Shown one piece after another: positions 48,491 to 58,476 of a DNA stretch of 64,000 nucleotides (within the stretch, counting starts at the first letter, position 1; the number at the start of each line of letters is the position of its first letter). The DNA lies in NCBI RefSeq assembly GCF_044457565.1, contig NZ_JBITGZ010000002.1, positions 186,001 through 250,000 of the forward strand, written 5' to 3'. Origin of the DNA: Kitasatospora sp044457565. GTDB taxonomy: Bacteria; Actinomycetota; Actinomycetes; Streptomycetales; Streptomycetaceae. The notes under the pieces were generated by a model. The model was not told where the DNA came from, did no database searches, and worked only from the letters and a program-made list of their open reading frames with translations. Made by a program: the position numbers and the translations under genes.

Positions 48491-49357
48491 ATGAGCATGA
48501 GCAGTATCGCCTCCGCCGACGTCCGCCGCCGTGACCTCGCCGCGTTCCTGCGCAGCCGGCGTGAGCGGATCTCGCCCGAGCAGGTCGGGCTACCGGTCAC
48601 CGGGCGGCGGCGGACACCGGGGCTCCGCCGCGAGGAGGTCGCGCAGCTCGCCGCCGTCGGGGTCACCTGGTACACGTGGCTGGAGCAGAGCCGCGACATC
48701 CAGGTCTCCACCCAGGTGTTGGACGCGGTGGCGCGGGCCCTGCTGCTCGACCCGAGTGAGCGGGCCCATCTCTTCGTCCTCGCCGGGGCCGAGGATCCGT
48801 CACCCGTACTGGAGTGCCCCACCGTGACGCCGGGCGTGCGGGTGATGCTGGACCAGATGTCCCCGATGCCCGCCGCGGCGATCAACAGCCGGTACGACAT
48901 CCTGGCCCACAACCGCGCGTACACCCACCTGGTCGGCGACCTGGACGCGCTGGCGCCGGAGAACCGCAACCTGATGTGGCTGGCGTTCACGCCCTCGCGC
49001 TTTCGCGACACGCTGGTGGACGTCGAGGTGGCACGCGAGGGGATGGTGGCCAGGTTCCGCGCGGCGATGGCCGACCGGGGTGCCGAACCGGCCTGGAAGT
49101 CGCTGCTGACGAGGCTCCGCCAGGCCTCGCCGGACTTCGAGGCGGCCTGGGAGCGGCACGAGGTGTCGCGGATCGCCAACGGCGTCAAGCACTTCCTCGT
49201 CCCCGAGGCCGGTCTGCTGCACTTCGACTACACCAGCTTCTGGCTCGGGCCCGGGGCCGGTGGCCGCGTCGTCGTGTACACCCCGCGGGACGAGGAGACG
49301 CGCGAGCGGCTGGCGTTCCTGGACAGGTTCGCCGGTCGGCCGGCCGACCGGCCCTGA
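48491..49357 (+). CDS. XRE-family regulator with MmyB-like ligand-binding domain
   Basis: A 288-aa regulator. Helix-turn-helix in residues 10-85 (RRDLAAFLRSRRERISPEQVG... TPGLRREEVAQLAAVGVTWYTWLEQSRDIQVSTQVLDAVARAL), then an MmyB-like PAS-type ligand-binding domain (INSRYDILAHNRAYTHLVGDL... MWLAFTPSRFRD... FLVPEAGLLHFDYTSFWL). This class often controls neighbouring transporters or dehydrogenases. ATG 48491 lies just downstream of the inverted-repeat operator shared with the MFS gene. Its 3' half overlaps a possible long minus-strand frame. Confidence 0.9.
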   Translation: MSMSSIASADVRRRDLAAFLRSRRERISPEQVGLPVTGRRRTPGLRREEVAQLAAVGVTWYTWLEQSRDIQVSTQVLDAVARALLLDPSERAHLFVLAGAEDPSPVLECPTVTPGVRVMLDQMSPMPAAAINSRYDILAHNRAYTHLVGDLDALAPENRNLMWLAFTPSRFRDTLVDVEVAREGMVARFRAAMADRGAEPAWKSLLTRLRQASPDFEAAWERHEVSRIANGVKHFLVPEAGLLHFDYTSFWLGPGAGGRVVVYTPRDEETRERLAFLDRFAGRPADRP

Positions 49358-49711
49358 CCGGGCCGCGAGGGTCAGGCAGAGCGCCGCCAGCGGCAGTTCG
49401 GCGCAGAACGCCATCACCAGCGCGGCGGCCAGCTCGGGCCCCGGCTCGGACATCCGTACGTCCAGCACCGCATCCGCGCAGAGCAGCAGCGCGGCGGCGC
49501 CCGCCGCCCAGCGGGTGAGCCCGGGCCGGCGGCGCAGCAGCACGTCGGTGCCGGCCAGCGCCGCGAACTCCAGCGAGTCCAGCAGCACCCAGCCGGTCGC
49601 GTGGCAGGCGATCAGTACGGCCAGCCACGGCAGCAGCGCCAGCGCGGCGAGGCCGGGCAGCCGTTCGACGCTCAGCAGGCGGTCGGGCAGGACCACGGCG
49701 ACGGCGCTCAC
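48800..49711 (-). CDS. Small membrane protein with uncertain, antisense 3' end
   Basis: GTG 49711 overlaps the upstream stop (GTGA). The first 125 residues have three to four hydrophobic helices (ALALLPWLAVLIACHATGW, LEFAALAGTDVLL, WAAGAAALLLCADAVL, LAAALVMAFCAELPLAALCLTLAA) and read as a real membrane protein. After residue 125 the frame continues with no stop for about 180 more codons antisense to the MmyB-like regulator, giving His/Gln/Arg-rich sequence that looks non-coding. Either the gene lost its stop, or the true protein is longer than it should be. Confidence 0.45.
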   Translation of the reverse strand: MSAVAVVLPDRLLSVERLPGLAALALLPWLAVLIACHATGWVLLDSLEFAALAGTDVLLRRRPGLTRWAAGAAALLLCADAVLDVRMSEPGPELAAALVMAFCAELPLAALCLTLAARSGPVGRPTGEPVQERQPLARLLVPRGVHDDAATGPGPEPEAGVVEVQQTGLGDEEVLDAVGDPRHLVPLPGRLEVRRGLAEPRQQRLPGRFGTPVGHRRAEPGHHPLACHLDVHQRVAKARGRERQPHQVAVLRRQRVQVADQVGVRAVVGQDVVPAVDRRGGHRGHLVQHHPHARRHGGALQYG

Positions 49712-50187
49712 GCCGAACCGCCGTTCACCGACGCCCGCGCCCGGTGCAGCCGCATCCGCTCGCACGGGCCGCCGTCGTACCGGGCCCGTACGGCGGCGAA
49801 CTCGCCCTCCGCCCAGGCCAGCCAGAACGCCCCCTGGACGGTGACCACCGGCGCGCTCCGGCGCCCCCGGCGCAGCCCGCCACGGGCGAACTCCACCGTC
49901 GGCAGCGTGCCGTCGAGCGGCAGCCGGCCCCAGGCCAGCCCGAGCGGGCGGCCGCCGCCGGTGCCCCGCCGGGCGCCGCAGAGCAGTGCGGGGGAGAGCC
50001 GGGAGAGGACCACGACGTCCAGCAACTCGCCGTCCTCGTACACCTCCAGCGCCGGCCTGACCTGGCGCCGGCCGGTGCCGCGCACGGACCACGGGCCTGT
50101 GGGGGCGGCCGGAGTGAGGTCGTCCACGTCGATTCCCGTGCCGGTGTCAGCACCGGTCTCAGCGCTGGTGGGGGCTGCCTTCGTCAT
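49708..50187 (-). CDS. Hypothetical protein (159 aa)
   Basis: A soluble protein with a Thr/Ala-rich N-terminus and a beta-rich body (GPWSVRGTGRRQVRPALEVYEDGELLDVVVLSRL... LPTVEFARGGLRRG... VVTVQGAFWLAWAEGEFAAVRARY). No family recognised. ATG 50187 diverges from the histidine kinase gene across an inverted repeat, and its stop overlaps the start of the membrane protein gene, so the two are a pair, possibly regulated by the adjacent two-component system. Confidence 0.55.
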   Translation of the reverse strand: MTKAAPTSAETGADTGTGIDVDDLTPAAPTGPWSVRGTGRRQVRPALEVYEDGELLDVVVLSRLSPALLCGARRGTGGGRPLGLAWGRLPLDGTLPTVEFARGGLRRGRRSAPVVTVQGAFWLAWAEGEFAAVRARYDGGPCERMRLHRARASVNGGSA

Positions 50188-50242
50188 GTCCTCAAGCCTC
50201 CCGGCCCGGGCGGCGGATGTCGGTAACGCGACCCTCCGAACC

Positions 50243-50266
50243 GGGGGTGTAGCCAGCTACACCCCC
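50243..50266. promoter_or_regulatory. Inverted repeat in the two-component system promoter
   Basis: GGGGGTGTAG-CCAG-CTACACCCCC is a perfect 10-4-10 inverted repeat between the divergent gene pair (ending upstream at 50187) and the kinase gene (50322). Candidate binding site of the LuxR-type response regulator. Confidence 0.6.
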
Positions 50267-50321
50267 GCCCGGCAGCCTCCTTCATGGCCCGGTGTGATCA
50301 TCGGGCCGTAGGCTGCTGCGC

Positions 50322-51545
50322 ATGCCCTCCACCATGCTGCGCCGCGCGCTCGCCAGGAGCGCCGAGCGACCCCCGTGGTCGAGGCAGGTCTGGCGCGACA
50401 CCCTGTTCCTCTCCTCGGCGGTGCCACTGGCAGCTCCCGTCTGGCTGGCCGTCACCATCCCCACACTGCTGGGGCCGGTGGTACTCCTGGCACTGCTGCT
50501 CACGCTCGCGCTGACGGCGGCCCAGCGCGGCCGATTCCGTGCCCTGCGCGGGGTGGAGATACCCCAGGCGCCCCGGGGCGGCGGCCCGCGCGGGCAGCTG
50601 CGCTCCCCCTCGCTCTGGCGCCAGCTCGGCTACCACCTGCTGGTCACGCCGCTGCTGGCGTTCGGGTCGCTCGCTCTCCTCTACTGCTGGGGCGGCGCCC
50701 TGGTGGCCTCGACGGTGTACGGCTGGGCCTGGCTGATGCCGCGTACCAGCCCGGTCCGCGGCGGTGTCGGCTGGAGCGTGACGGACGGCTGGGTCACCGT
50801 GGCAGGTGTCCTGCTGCTGCTCGCCCTGCCCTGGGCGGGCGCCTGGCTGGCCCGGCTGGACGAGCGGCTGGCCCGTACCCTGCTCGGCCCCACCCGGGCG
50901 GAGGCGTTGGCGCGCCGGGTGGAGGACCTCGCGGAGAGCCGCGCCGAGGTAGTGGACGCCGCCGACGCCGAGCGGCGCCGGATCGAGCGCGACCTGCACG
51001 ACGGCGCCCAGCAGCGGCTGACCTCGCTGGCGATGAACCTGGGCCTGGCCCGGCGCACCCTGAAGGACGTCCCGCCCGAGGCGATGAAGGTGATCGTCGA
51101 GGCGCACGAGGAGGCGCAGGCCGCCATCACCGAGCTGCGGGACCTCGTCCGCGGCCTGCACCCGGTGGTGCTGGCCGACCGCGGCCTGGACGCCGCGCTC
51201 TCCGGGATCGCCGCCCGCGCCCCGGTGCCGGTCCGGCTGGAGGTGGAGCTGCCCCGCCGGCTCTCCCCGACCATCGAGGCCGTCGCCTACTTCACCGTCT
51301 CCGAGGCGCTCACCAACGTCGCCAAGCACGCCCGCGCCTCCCGGGTCGACCTGCGGGTACGGGCGCTGGACGGCCGGCTGCGCATCGTGATCACCGACGA
51401 CGGCGTCGGCGGCGCCGACCCCGCCGGTGGCACCGGACTGACGGGGCTGCGCAAGCGCGCCGCCTCGGTGGACGGCACCCTCGCCGTCCACAGCCCCCTC
51501 GGGGGCCCCACCACCATCACCGTGGAGTTGCCGTGCGAGCTGTGA
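50322..51545 (+). CDS. NarL/LuxR-type two-component sensor histidine kinase
   Basis: A 407-aa membrane kinase. Four hydrophobic segments lie in the N-terminal 190 residues (pairs near 28-66 and 105-180). The HisKA_3 phosphoacceptor box is ERRRIERDLHDGAQQRLTSLA (His near residue 226), then the ATPase with EALTNVAKHARA (N box) and TDDGVGGADPAGGTGLTGLRKR. The N-terminal domain is short-looped, so it probably senses membrane state or a lipid-soluble compound, as cell-envelope stress kinases do. The stop overlaps the response regulator start by 13 bases. Confidence 0.9.
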   Translation: MPSTMLRRALARSAERPPWSRQVWRDTLFLSSAVPLAAPVWLAVTIPTLLGPVVLLALLLTLALTAAQRGRFRALRGVEIPQAPRGGGPRGQLRSPSLWRQLGYHLLVTPLLAFGSLALLYCWGGALVASTVYGWAWLMPRTSPVRGGVGWSVTDGWVTVAGVLLLLALPWAGAWLARLDERLARTLLGPTRAEALARRVEDLAESRAEVVDAADAERRRIERDLHDGAQQRLTSLAMNLGLARRTLKDVPPEAMKVIVEAHEEAQAAITELRDLVRGLHPVVLADRGLDAALSGIAARAPVPVRLEVELPRRLSPTIEAVAYFTVSEALTNVAKHARASRVDLRVRALDGRLRIVITDDGVGGADPAGGTGLTGLRKRAASVDGTLAVHSPLGGPTTITVELPCEL

Positions 51546-52177
51546 TCGCCGAGGACTCGGTCCTGCTGAGGGTCGGGCTGGTCAAGGTCCTGGAGGCGGT
51601 GGGCTTCGAGGTGGCCGCCGCCGTGGGCGACGCCGAGGAGCTGCTCGCCGCCGTCGAGGAACACCGCCCGCAGGTGGTGGTGGCGGACGTGCGGATGCCG
51701 CCCGGCTACACCGACGAGGGCGTCCGGGCCGCGTTGATGATCCGCCACCAGTGGCCCGAGGTCGCCGTGCTGCTGCTCTCCCAGTTCGTCGAGGAGCGGT
51801 ACGCCGCCGACCTGCTGGCCAGCAACACCAGCGGCGTCGGCTACCTGCTCAAGCAGCGGGTGGCCAATGTGGACGACTTCCTGGACGCGCTCCAGCGGGT
51901 CGCCGAGGGCGGTACCGCGCTGGATCCCGAGGTGGTCGCCCAGCTCCTGGTGCGCCGCCACCGCGATCCGCTGGAGAAGCTGACACCGCGCGAGCGCGAC
52001 GTGCTCGGGCTGATGGCCGAGGGCCGTTCCAACGCCGCGATCGCCGCCGCCCTGGTGGTCAGCGACAGCGCGGTCGCCAAGCACATCAACTCGATCTTCA
52101 CCAAGCTCGACCTGCCGCCGGCCGACGACAGTCACCGCCGGGTGCTCGCGGTGCTGCGCTTCCTGGAGGTGGGCTAG
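51533..52177 (+). CDS. NarL/LuxR-family response regulator
   Basis: A 214-aa regulator. Receiver domain 1-120: acidic pocket AEDS, phosphoacceptor Asp in VVVADVRMPPG (near residue 54), LLSQ for the conserved Thr/Ser and K in YLLKQR. C-terminal LuxR helix-turn-helix LTPRERDVLGLMAEGRSNAAIAAALVVSDSAVAKHINSIFTKL. GTG 51533 with GGAG upstream lies inside the kinase end, so the pair is coupled. Likely targets: its own operon and the divergent gene pair across the inverted repeat. Confidence 0.92.
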   Translation: MRAVIAEDSVLLRVGLVKVLEAVGFEVAAAVGDAEELLAAVEEHRPQVVVADVRMPPGYTDEGVRAALMIRHQWPEVAVLLLSQFVEERYAADLLASNTSGVGYLLKQRVANVDDFLDALQRVAEGGTALDPEVVAQLLVRRHRDPLEKLTPRERDVLGLMAEGRSNAAIAAALVVSDSAVAKHINSIFTKLDLPPADDSHRRVLAVLRFLEVG

Positions 52178-52180
52178 CCC

Positions 52181-52957
52181 GTGGCAGACAGGGTCTGGCG
52201 GCTGCTCGGCGTGGTGGTCCTGCTCTCGGGGATGCTGAGCGGCGCGGCGGGTGCCTGGGCGAAGATCGCGCACCAGCGCACGGTCAGGGAGCACACCTAC
52301 CCCGAGCGGATCGGCTACCTCGCGGTGGACGGCGGCAGCGCCGACGTGCGGATCAAGGCCGGCGCACCGGACCGCGTGGTGGTGCGGACGACCGTGGACT
52401 GGGCGGTGAGGATGCCCGTGGTGGACCAGACCCTGGCCGACGGCGCGCTCAAGGTCACCGTCCGCTGCTCCGCGCTGCTCGGTGTCAACGTGCTCGGGTG
52501 CGGGGTCCAGCTGGAGATCGAGGTCCCGGCGGACGTCTCGGTCGGCGCCAGGGTCACCAGCGGGAGTCTCCAGGTGCGCAGCCTCTCCGGCGCCGTACGG
52601 GTGGAGAGCACCAGCGGTGAGCTGAAGCTGGACGGTGTCAGCGGCTCGGTGGCCGCCACCACCGCCTCCGGGCCGGTGGTGGCGGTGAACCTCGGCTCCG
52701 CCCTGGTGCAGACCCAGGCGGAATCCGGCCCCGTGCGGATCAGCTTCATCCGGCCGCCCCAGTCGGTGACGGTGTCCACCAGCTCCGGGCCGGTGGACAT
52801 CACCGTTCCCACCGGCTCGCACTACCGGGTGACGGGGCGCTCGGACACCGACACGCGTACGGTCGCGCCGGGGCTGCCGGACAACAACTCGACGAACGGC
52901 ATCGACGTCACCACCACCTCGGGCCCGGTGCGCATCGGCACACCGTCGGGGAGGTAG
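52181..52957 (+). CDS. DUF4097-type beta-helix protein, membrane-anchored
   Basis: A 258-aa protein from GTG 52181, 3 bases after the response regulator stop, so part of the same operon. One N-terminal membrane helix (about 7-27), then repeating 'SG.v.v....G.v.v....G' strands (VTSGSLQVRSLSGAVRVESTSGELKLDGVSG... TTSGPVRIG), as in DUF4097 adhesin-like proteins. Such proteins often accompany envelope-sensing two-component systems. The last five codons and stop belong to the first unit of a 16-bp tandem repeat. Confidence 0.82.
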   Translation: MADRVWRLLGVVVLLSGMLSGAAGAWAKIAHQRTVREHTYPERIGYLAVDGGSADVRIKAGAPDRVVVRTTVDWAVRMPVVDQTLADGALKVTVRCSALLGVNVLGCGVQLEIEVPADVSVGARVTSGSLQVRSLSGAVRVESTSGELKLDGVSGSVAATTASGPVVAVNLGSALVQTQAESGPVRISFIRPPQSVTVSTSSGPVDITVPTGSHYRVTGRSDTDTRTVAPGLPDNNSTNGIDVTTTSGPVRIGTPSGR

Positions 52958-53037
52958 GCCGTCGGGGAGGCACACCGTCGCGGAGGCAGGCCATCGGGCC
53001 CGTAGCCCGTCGCGGAGGCAGGCCGTCGGGGAAGTAG
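52942..53037. repeat. Six-copy 16-bp tandem repeat
   Basis: Units of 16 bp, consensus GCCGTCGGGGAGGCAG with one to five differences, run contiguously at 52942, 52958, 52974, 52990, 53006 and 53022. The first unit contains the stop codon of the DUF4097 gene; the array ends 55 bases before dusB. Could be a slippage-prone spacer. Confidence 0.8.
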
Positions 53038-53092
53038 GCCGAGTGGGGGAGAATGAAGAGTCCCGCCCCCCTCACCCCGAGGACCCGCCCGC

Positions 53093-54292
53093 ATGACCGC
53101 CACGCCCGACACCGCCGCGCCCGACACCGCCGCGCCCGGTACCGCCCCGGCCACCTCCGAGTTCGCGCCGCTGACCATCGGCCCGATGCAGGTGTGGCCG
53201 CCCGTCGTGCTGGCGCCGATGGCGGGCATCACCAACGCCCCGTTCCGCACCCTGTGCCGGGAGCAGAGCGGCGGCAAGGGCCTGTACGTCTCCGAGATGA
53301 TCACCACCCGGGCCCTGGTCGAGCGCAACGCCAAGACCATGCAGCTGATCCACTTCGACCCGAGCGAGAAGCCCCGCTCGATCCAGCTCTACGGGGTGGA
53401 CCCGGCCACCGTCGGCAAGGCCGCCCGCATGATCGCGGACGAGAACCTCGCCGACCACATCGACCTCAACTTCGGCTGCCCCGTCCCCAAGGTCACCCGC
53501 AAGGGCGGCGGCTCGGCGCTGCCGTACAAGCGCAACCTGCTGCGCGAGATCCTGCGTGAGGCGGTCGCGGGCGCCGGCGCGCTGCCGGTCACCATGAAGA
53601 TGCGCAAGGGCATCAACGACGACCACCTCACCTACCTGGACGCCGGCCGGATCGGCGCGGAGGAGGGCGTGGCCGCGATCGCCCTGCACGGGCGCACCGC
53701 CGCCCAGCACTACGGCGGCACCGCCGACTGGTCGGCGATCGCGCGGCTGCGCGAGTCCGTCCCGGCGCACATCCCGGTGCTGGGCAACGGGGACATCTGG
53801 TCGGCGGACGACGCGCTGCGGATGATGCGCGAGACCGGCTGCGACGGCGTGGTGGTCGGGCGCGGCTGCCTGGGCCGGCCCTGGCTGTTCAAGGACCTGG
53901 TCTCGGTCTTCGAGGGCGTGAGCGACTACGCCCGGCCGTCCTTCGCGGACGTGGCCCGCGCGATGCTGCGCCACGCCGAGCTGTTGGGCGAGTGGATGGG
54001 CGACGAGCAGCGCGGCGTGGTGGACTTCCGCAAGCACGTCGCCTGGTACACCAAGGGCTTCTCGGTCGGCTCCGAGCTGCGGGTACGGCTGGCGAACTCC
54101 AGCTCGCTGGCCGAGCTGGGCGAGACGCTGGCGCTGGTGGAGCCGACCCAGCTGTGGCCGGCCGGCGCCGACGGACCGCGCGGGCGGACCAGTGGCAACA
54201 ACCGGGTGGTCCTCCCCGAGGGGTGGTTGGACGATCCGTACGACTGCGTCCTGCCGAGCGCGGACGCCGAACTGGACACCTCTGGCGGATGA
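53093..54292 (+). CDS. dusB: tRNA-dihydrouridine synthase DusB
   Basis: FMN enzyme reducing uridines in the tRNA D-arm. The 399-aa product has LAPMAGITNAPFRTLCRE, the QLYGVDPATVGKAARMI strand, HIDLNFGCPVPKVTRKGGGSAL (catalytic Cys in GCPVPK), VTMKMRKG, ALHGRTAAQHYGGTADW and GNGDIWSADDALRMM... VVVGRGCLGRPW for FMN binding, then the C-terminal helical tRNA-binding domain. The N-terminal 24 residues are a T/A/P-rich extension, with ATG 53093 as the only obvious start. First core gene after the accessory DNA. Confidence 0.93.
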   Translation: MTATPDTAAPDTAAPGTAPATSEFAPLTIGPMQVWPPVVLAPMAGITNAPFRTLCREQSGGKGLYVSEMITTRALVERNAKTMQLIHFDPSEKPRSIQLYGVDPATVGKAARMIADENLADHIDLNFGCPVPKVTRKGGGSALPYKRNLLREILREAVAGAGALPVTMKMRKGINDDHLTYLDAGRIGAEEGVAAIALHGRTAAQHYGGTADWSAIARLRESVPAHIPVLGNGDIWSADDALRMMRETGCDGVVVGRGCLGRPWLFKDLVSVFEGVSDYARPSFADVARAMLRHAELLGEWMGDEQRGVVDFRKHVAWYTKGFSVGSELRVRLANSSSLAELGETLALVEPTQLWPAGADGPRGRTSGNNRVVLPEGWLDDPYDCVLPSADAELDTSGG

Positions 54293-54343
54293 TCTGGACG
54301 ATCCGGCGAAGTGGCCCCGCGAGGGGCTGATGCCGGACCGGCT

Positions 54344-54376
54344 GAGCCCTCTTGGACAACCTGGCCAAGAGGGCTC
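54344..54376 (+). terminator. Hairpin terminator after dusB
   Basis: GAGCCCTCTTGG (54344-54355) pairs with CCAAGAGGGCTC (54365-54376), a perfect 12-bp stem with a 9-base loop, followed by CTTCTTGG. Confidence 0.8.
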
Positions 54377-54856
54377 CTTCTTGGCCCAATCCGGTGACAC
54401 AGCGCACGTCTGCATGGACACAGTGCGACTATCGGCCGACCGTGGCTACGTACGACTGGTGAGATGGGTCCGTGACTCTTGCCACACGCGGTTGCCGCTG
54501 ACGCCAGGTCAGGTGCGGTTTTGGCCACCTTGTACGGGCGACGCTTCCCGAAGGGGGTGTGTGGAGGATGGGGCGGTCGGGGTGCAGGAAATCAAGCCGG
54601 GGCAACACGATGGGGTGCTCGTCGCTACCCTCTGTCCGCTTAGTGTGATCTTCGTGTTTCCATGCATTCAAGAGTCGAACGCTCGCTAGCGTCATCCGGA
54701 CGATTTCACCAACAGAGGTGAACGCCCTGACGGGCATTAGATCTGTTGGGTTACCGCAGGGTACGAGCCCCGTACGGCCTATTGGCGGCGCAAAAGTGCC
54801 TTCGAAATGGGTATGTTCTCCGGCGTCAGGGCCACCGTGTGCGAGGAGACCGACCC
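54377..54856. other. Leader and promoter region of ppdK, no gene seen
   Basis: About 480 bases, less G+C-rich than the surroundings. It contains TTCACC/GGTGAA (54704-54723), a short hairpin, and AT-richer stretches around 54640-54700 and 54785-54830 where promoters may lie; no single -35/-10 pair is convincing. A minus-strand frame of about 100 codons here has no ribosome site or recognisable family. The long leader may be regulatory. Confidence 0.45.
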
Positions 54857-57565
<2,709 letters not shown>

Positions 57566-57572
57566 CCGCGGC

Positions 57573-57601
57573 CCCTCCCGGCCAGGCATCGGCCGGGAGG
57601 G
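57573..57601 (+). terminator. Hairpin terminator after ppdK
   Basis: CCCTCCCGGCC (57573-57583) pairs with GGCCGGGAGGG (57591-57601), an 11-bp stem, 7 bases after the ppdK stop. Confidence 0.75.
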
Positions 57602-57820
57602 CCCGCACCCGGCGCGGTCCCCATCGCTGACCGCACACCCCCTCCCCAGGGGAGGGGCGTACACCGGAGCTCGGCGCAGGAGAACCGGCGTACGTAACGC
57701 GGCCGGGGCACGACGGACAACGGCGTCCGTCCGCCCCGGCCGCGTGCTGTTGCGCCAAGCGGGTGATCCCGCGCGCCCCGGGCAGCCGCGGCCGGCACCC
57801 GGCGGGGCAAGCTGGAGCGC

Positions 57821-58354
57821 ATGACCGGCCGAAACCGCCTGATCACCACGGCGATCCTGCTCTTCGTCGCCATCGTCGCCGCGGCCGTCTACGCCCTCAA
57901 CGGCAAGGACCGTGCGCCCACCGACCACCCGCCCACCGGCGGCGCGCCCACCACCGCGGCGCCCACCGCAGGCGCGACCGGTGCCCGCGCGCCCTCCGCA
58001 GGCGCGTCCTCCGCAGGCTCGACCTCCGCCCGCGCGTCCTCGGCCCGCCCGTGGGTCCCCACCGACTCCGTGCTGGCCGACGTCTGCCAGAGCCGGCTCC
58101 CCGGCCAGGCCCGCGACACTCTCACCCTGATCGCGGCCGGCGGTCCCTTCCCGTACCGCTCGGACGGCGTCGTCTTCGGGAACCGCGAGGGCCGCCTGCC
58201 AGGCCGCCGCACCGGCTACTACCACGAGTACACCGTCCTCACCCCGGGCTCCGCCGACCGCGGCACCCGTCGGATCGTCACGGGCGCCGTCGGCGAGGAG
58301 TACTGGACGGGCGACCACTACGCGACCTTCCAGGAGATCGACCCCCGCTGCTGA
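57821..58354 (+). CDS. Guanyl-specific ribonuclease (RNase Sa family), membrane-anchored or secreted
   Basis: A 177-aa protein. N-terminal hydrophobic helix (about 9-26), a Thr/Ala/Ser/Gly-rich linker to about residue 77, then a 95-residue RNase Sa domain: DVCQSRLPGQARDTLTLIAAGGPFPY, GVVFGNREGRLP, YYHEYTV (catalytic Glu), RGTRRI (two active Arg) and GDHYATF (catalytic His), ending with the Cys that pairs with the first (C at start and end, as in RNase Sa). It cleaves RNA after guanosine outside the cell. No barstar-like inhibitor gene is seen in the window. GGAG precedes ATG 57821. Confidence 0.9.
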   Translation: MTGRNRLITTAILLFVAIVAAAVYALNGKDRAPTDHPPTGGAPTTAAPTAGATGARAPSAGASSAGSTSARASSARPWVPTDSVLADVCQSRLPGQARDTLTLIAAGGPFPYRSDGVVFGNREGRLPGRRTGYYHEYTVLTPGSADRGTRRIVTGAVGEEYWTGDHYATFQEIDPRC

Positions 58355-58476
58355 CCCTGCCGCCGCCCAGCAGCCACGCCCTCCGCCCGCGCGTCCCCCA
58401 CCCCGCTCGCCGGCCGTTCACGCCCCGGAGTGGGAAGTCGGCCGGGCCGGCTTCTCACTCTGAGAAGATGGTCGCG

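Noticed and set aside
52942..53037. Tandem repeat considered as a CRISPR array
   Set aside because: The 16-bp units are contiguous with no spacers, and no cas gene is present.
54429..54737. A 102-codon minus-strand frame upstream of ppdK
   Set aside because: No ribosome site, no family resemblance, and it occupies the ppdK leader region.
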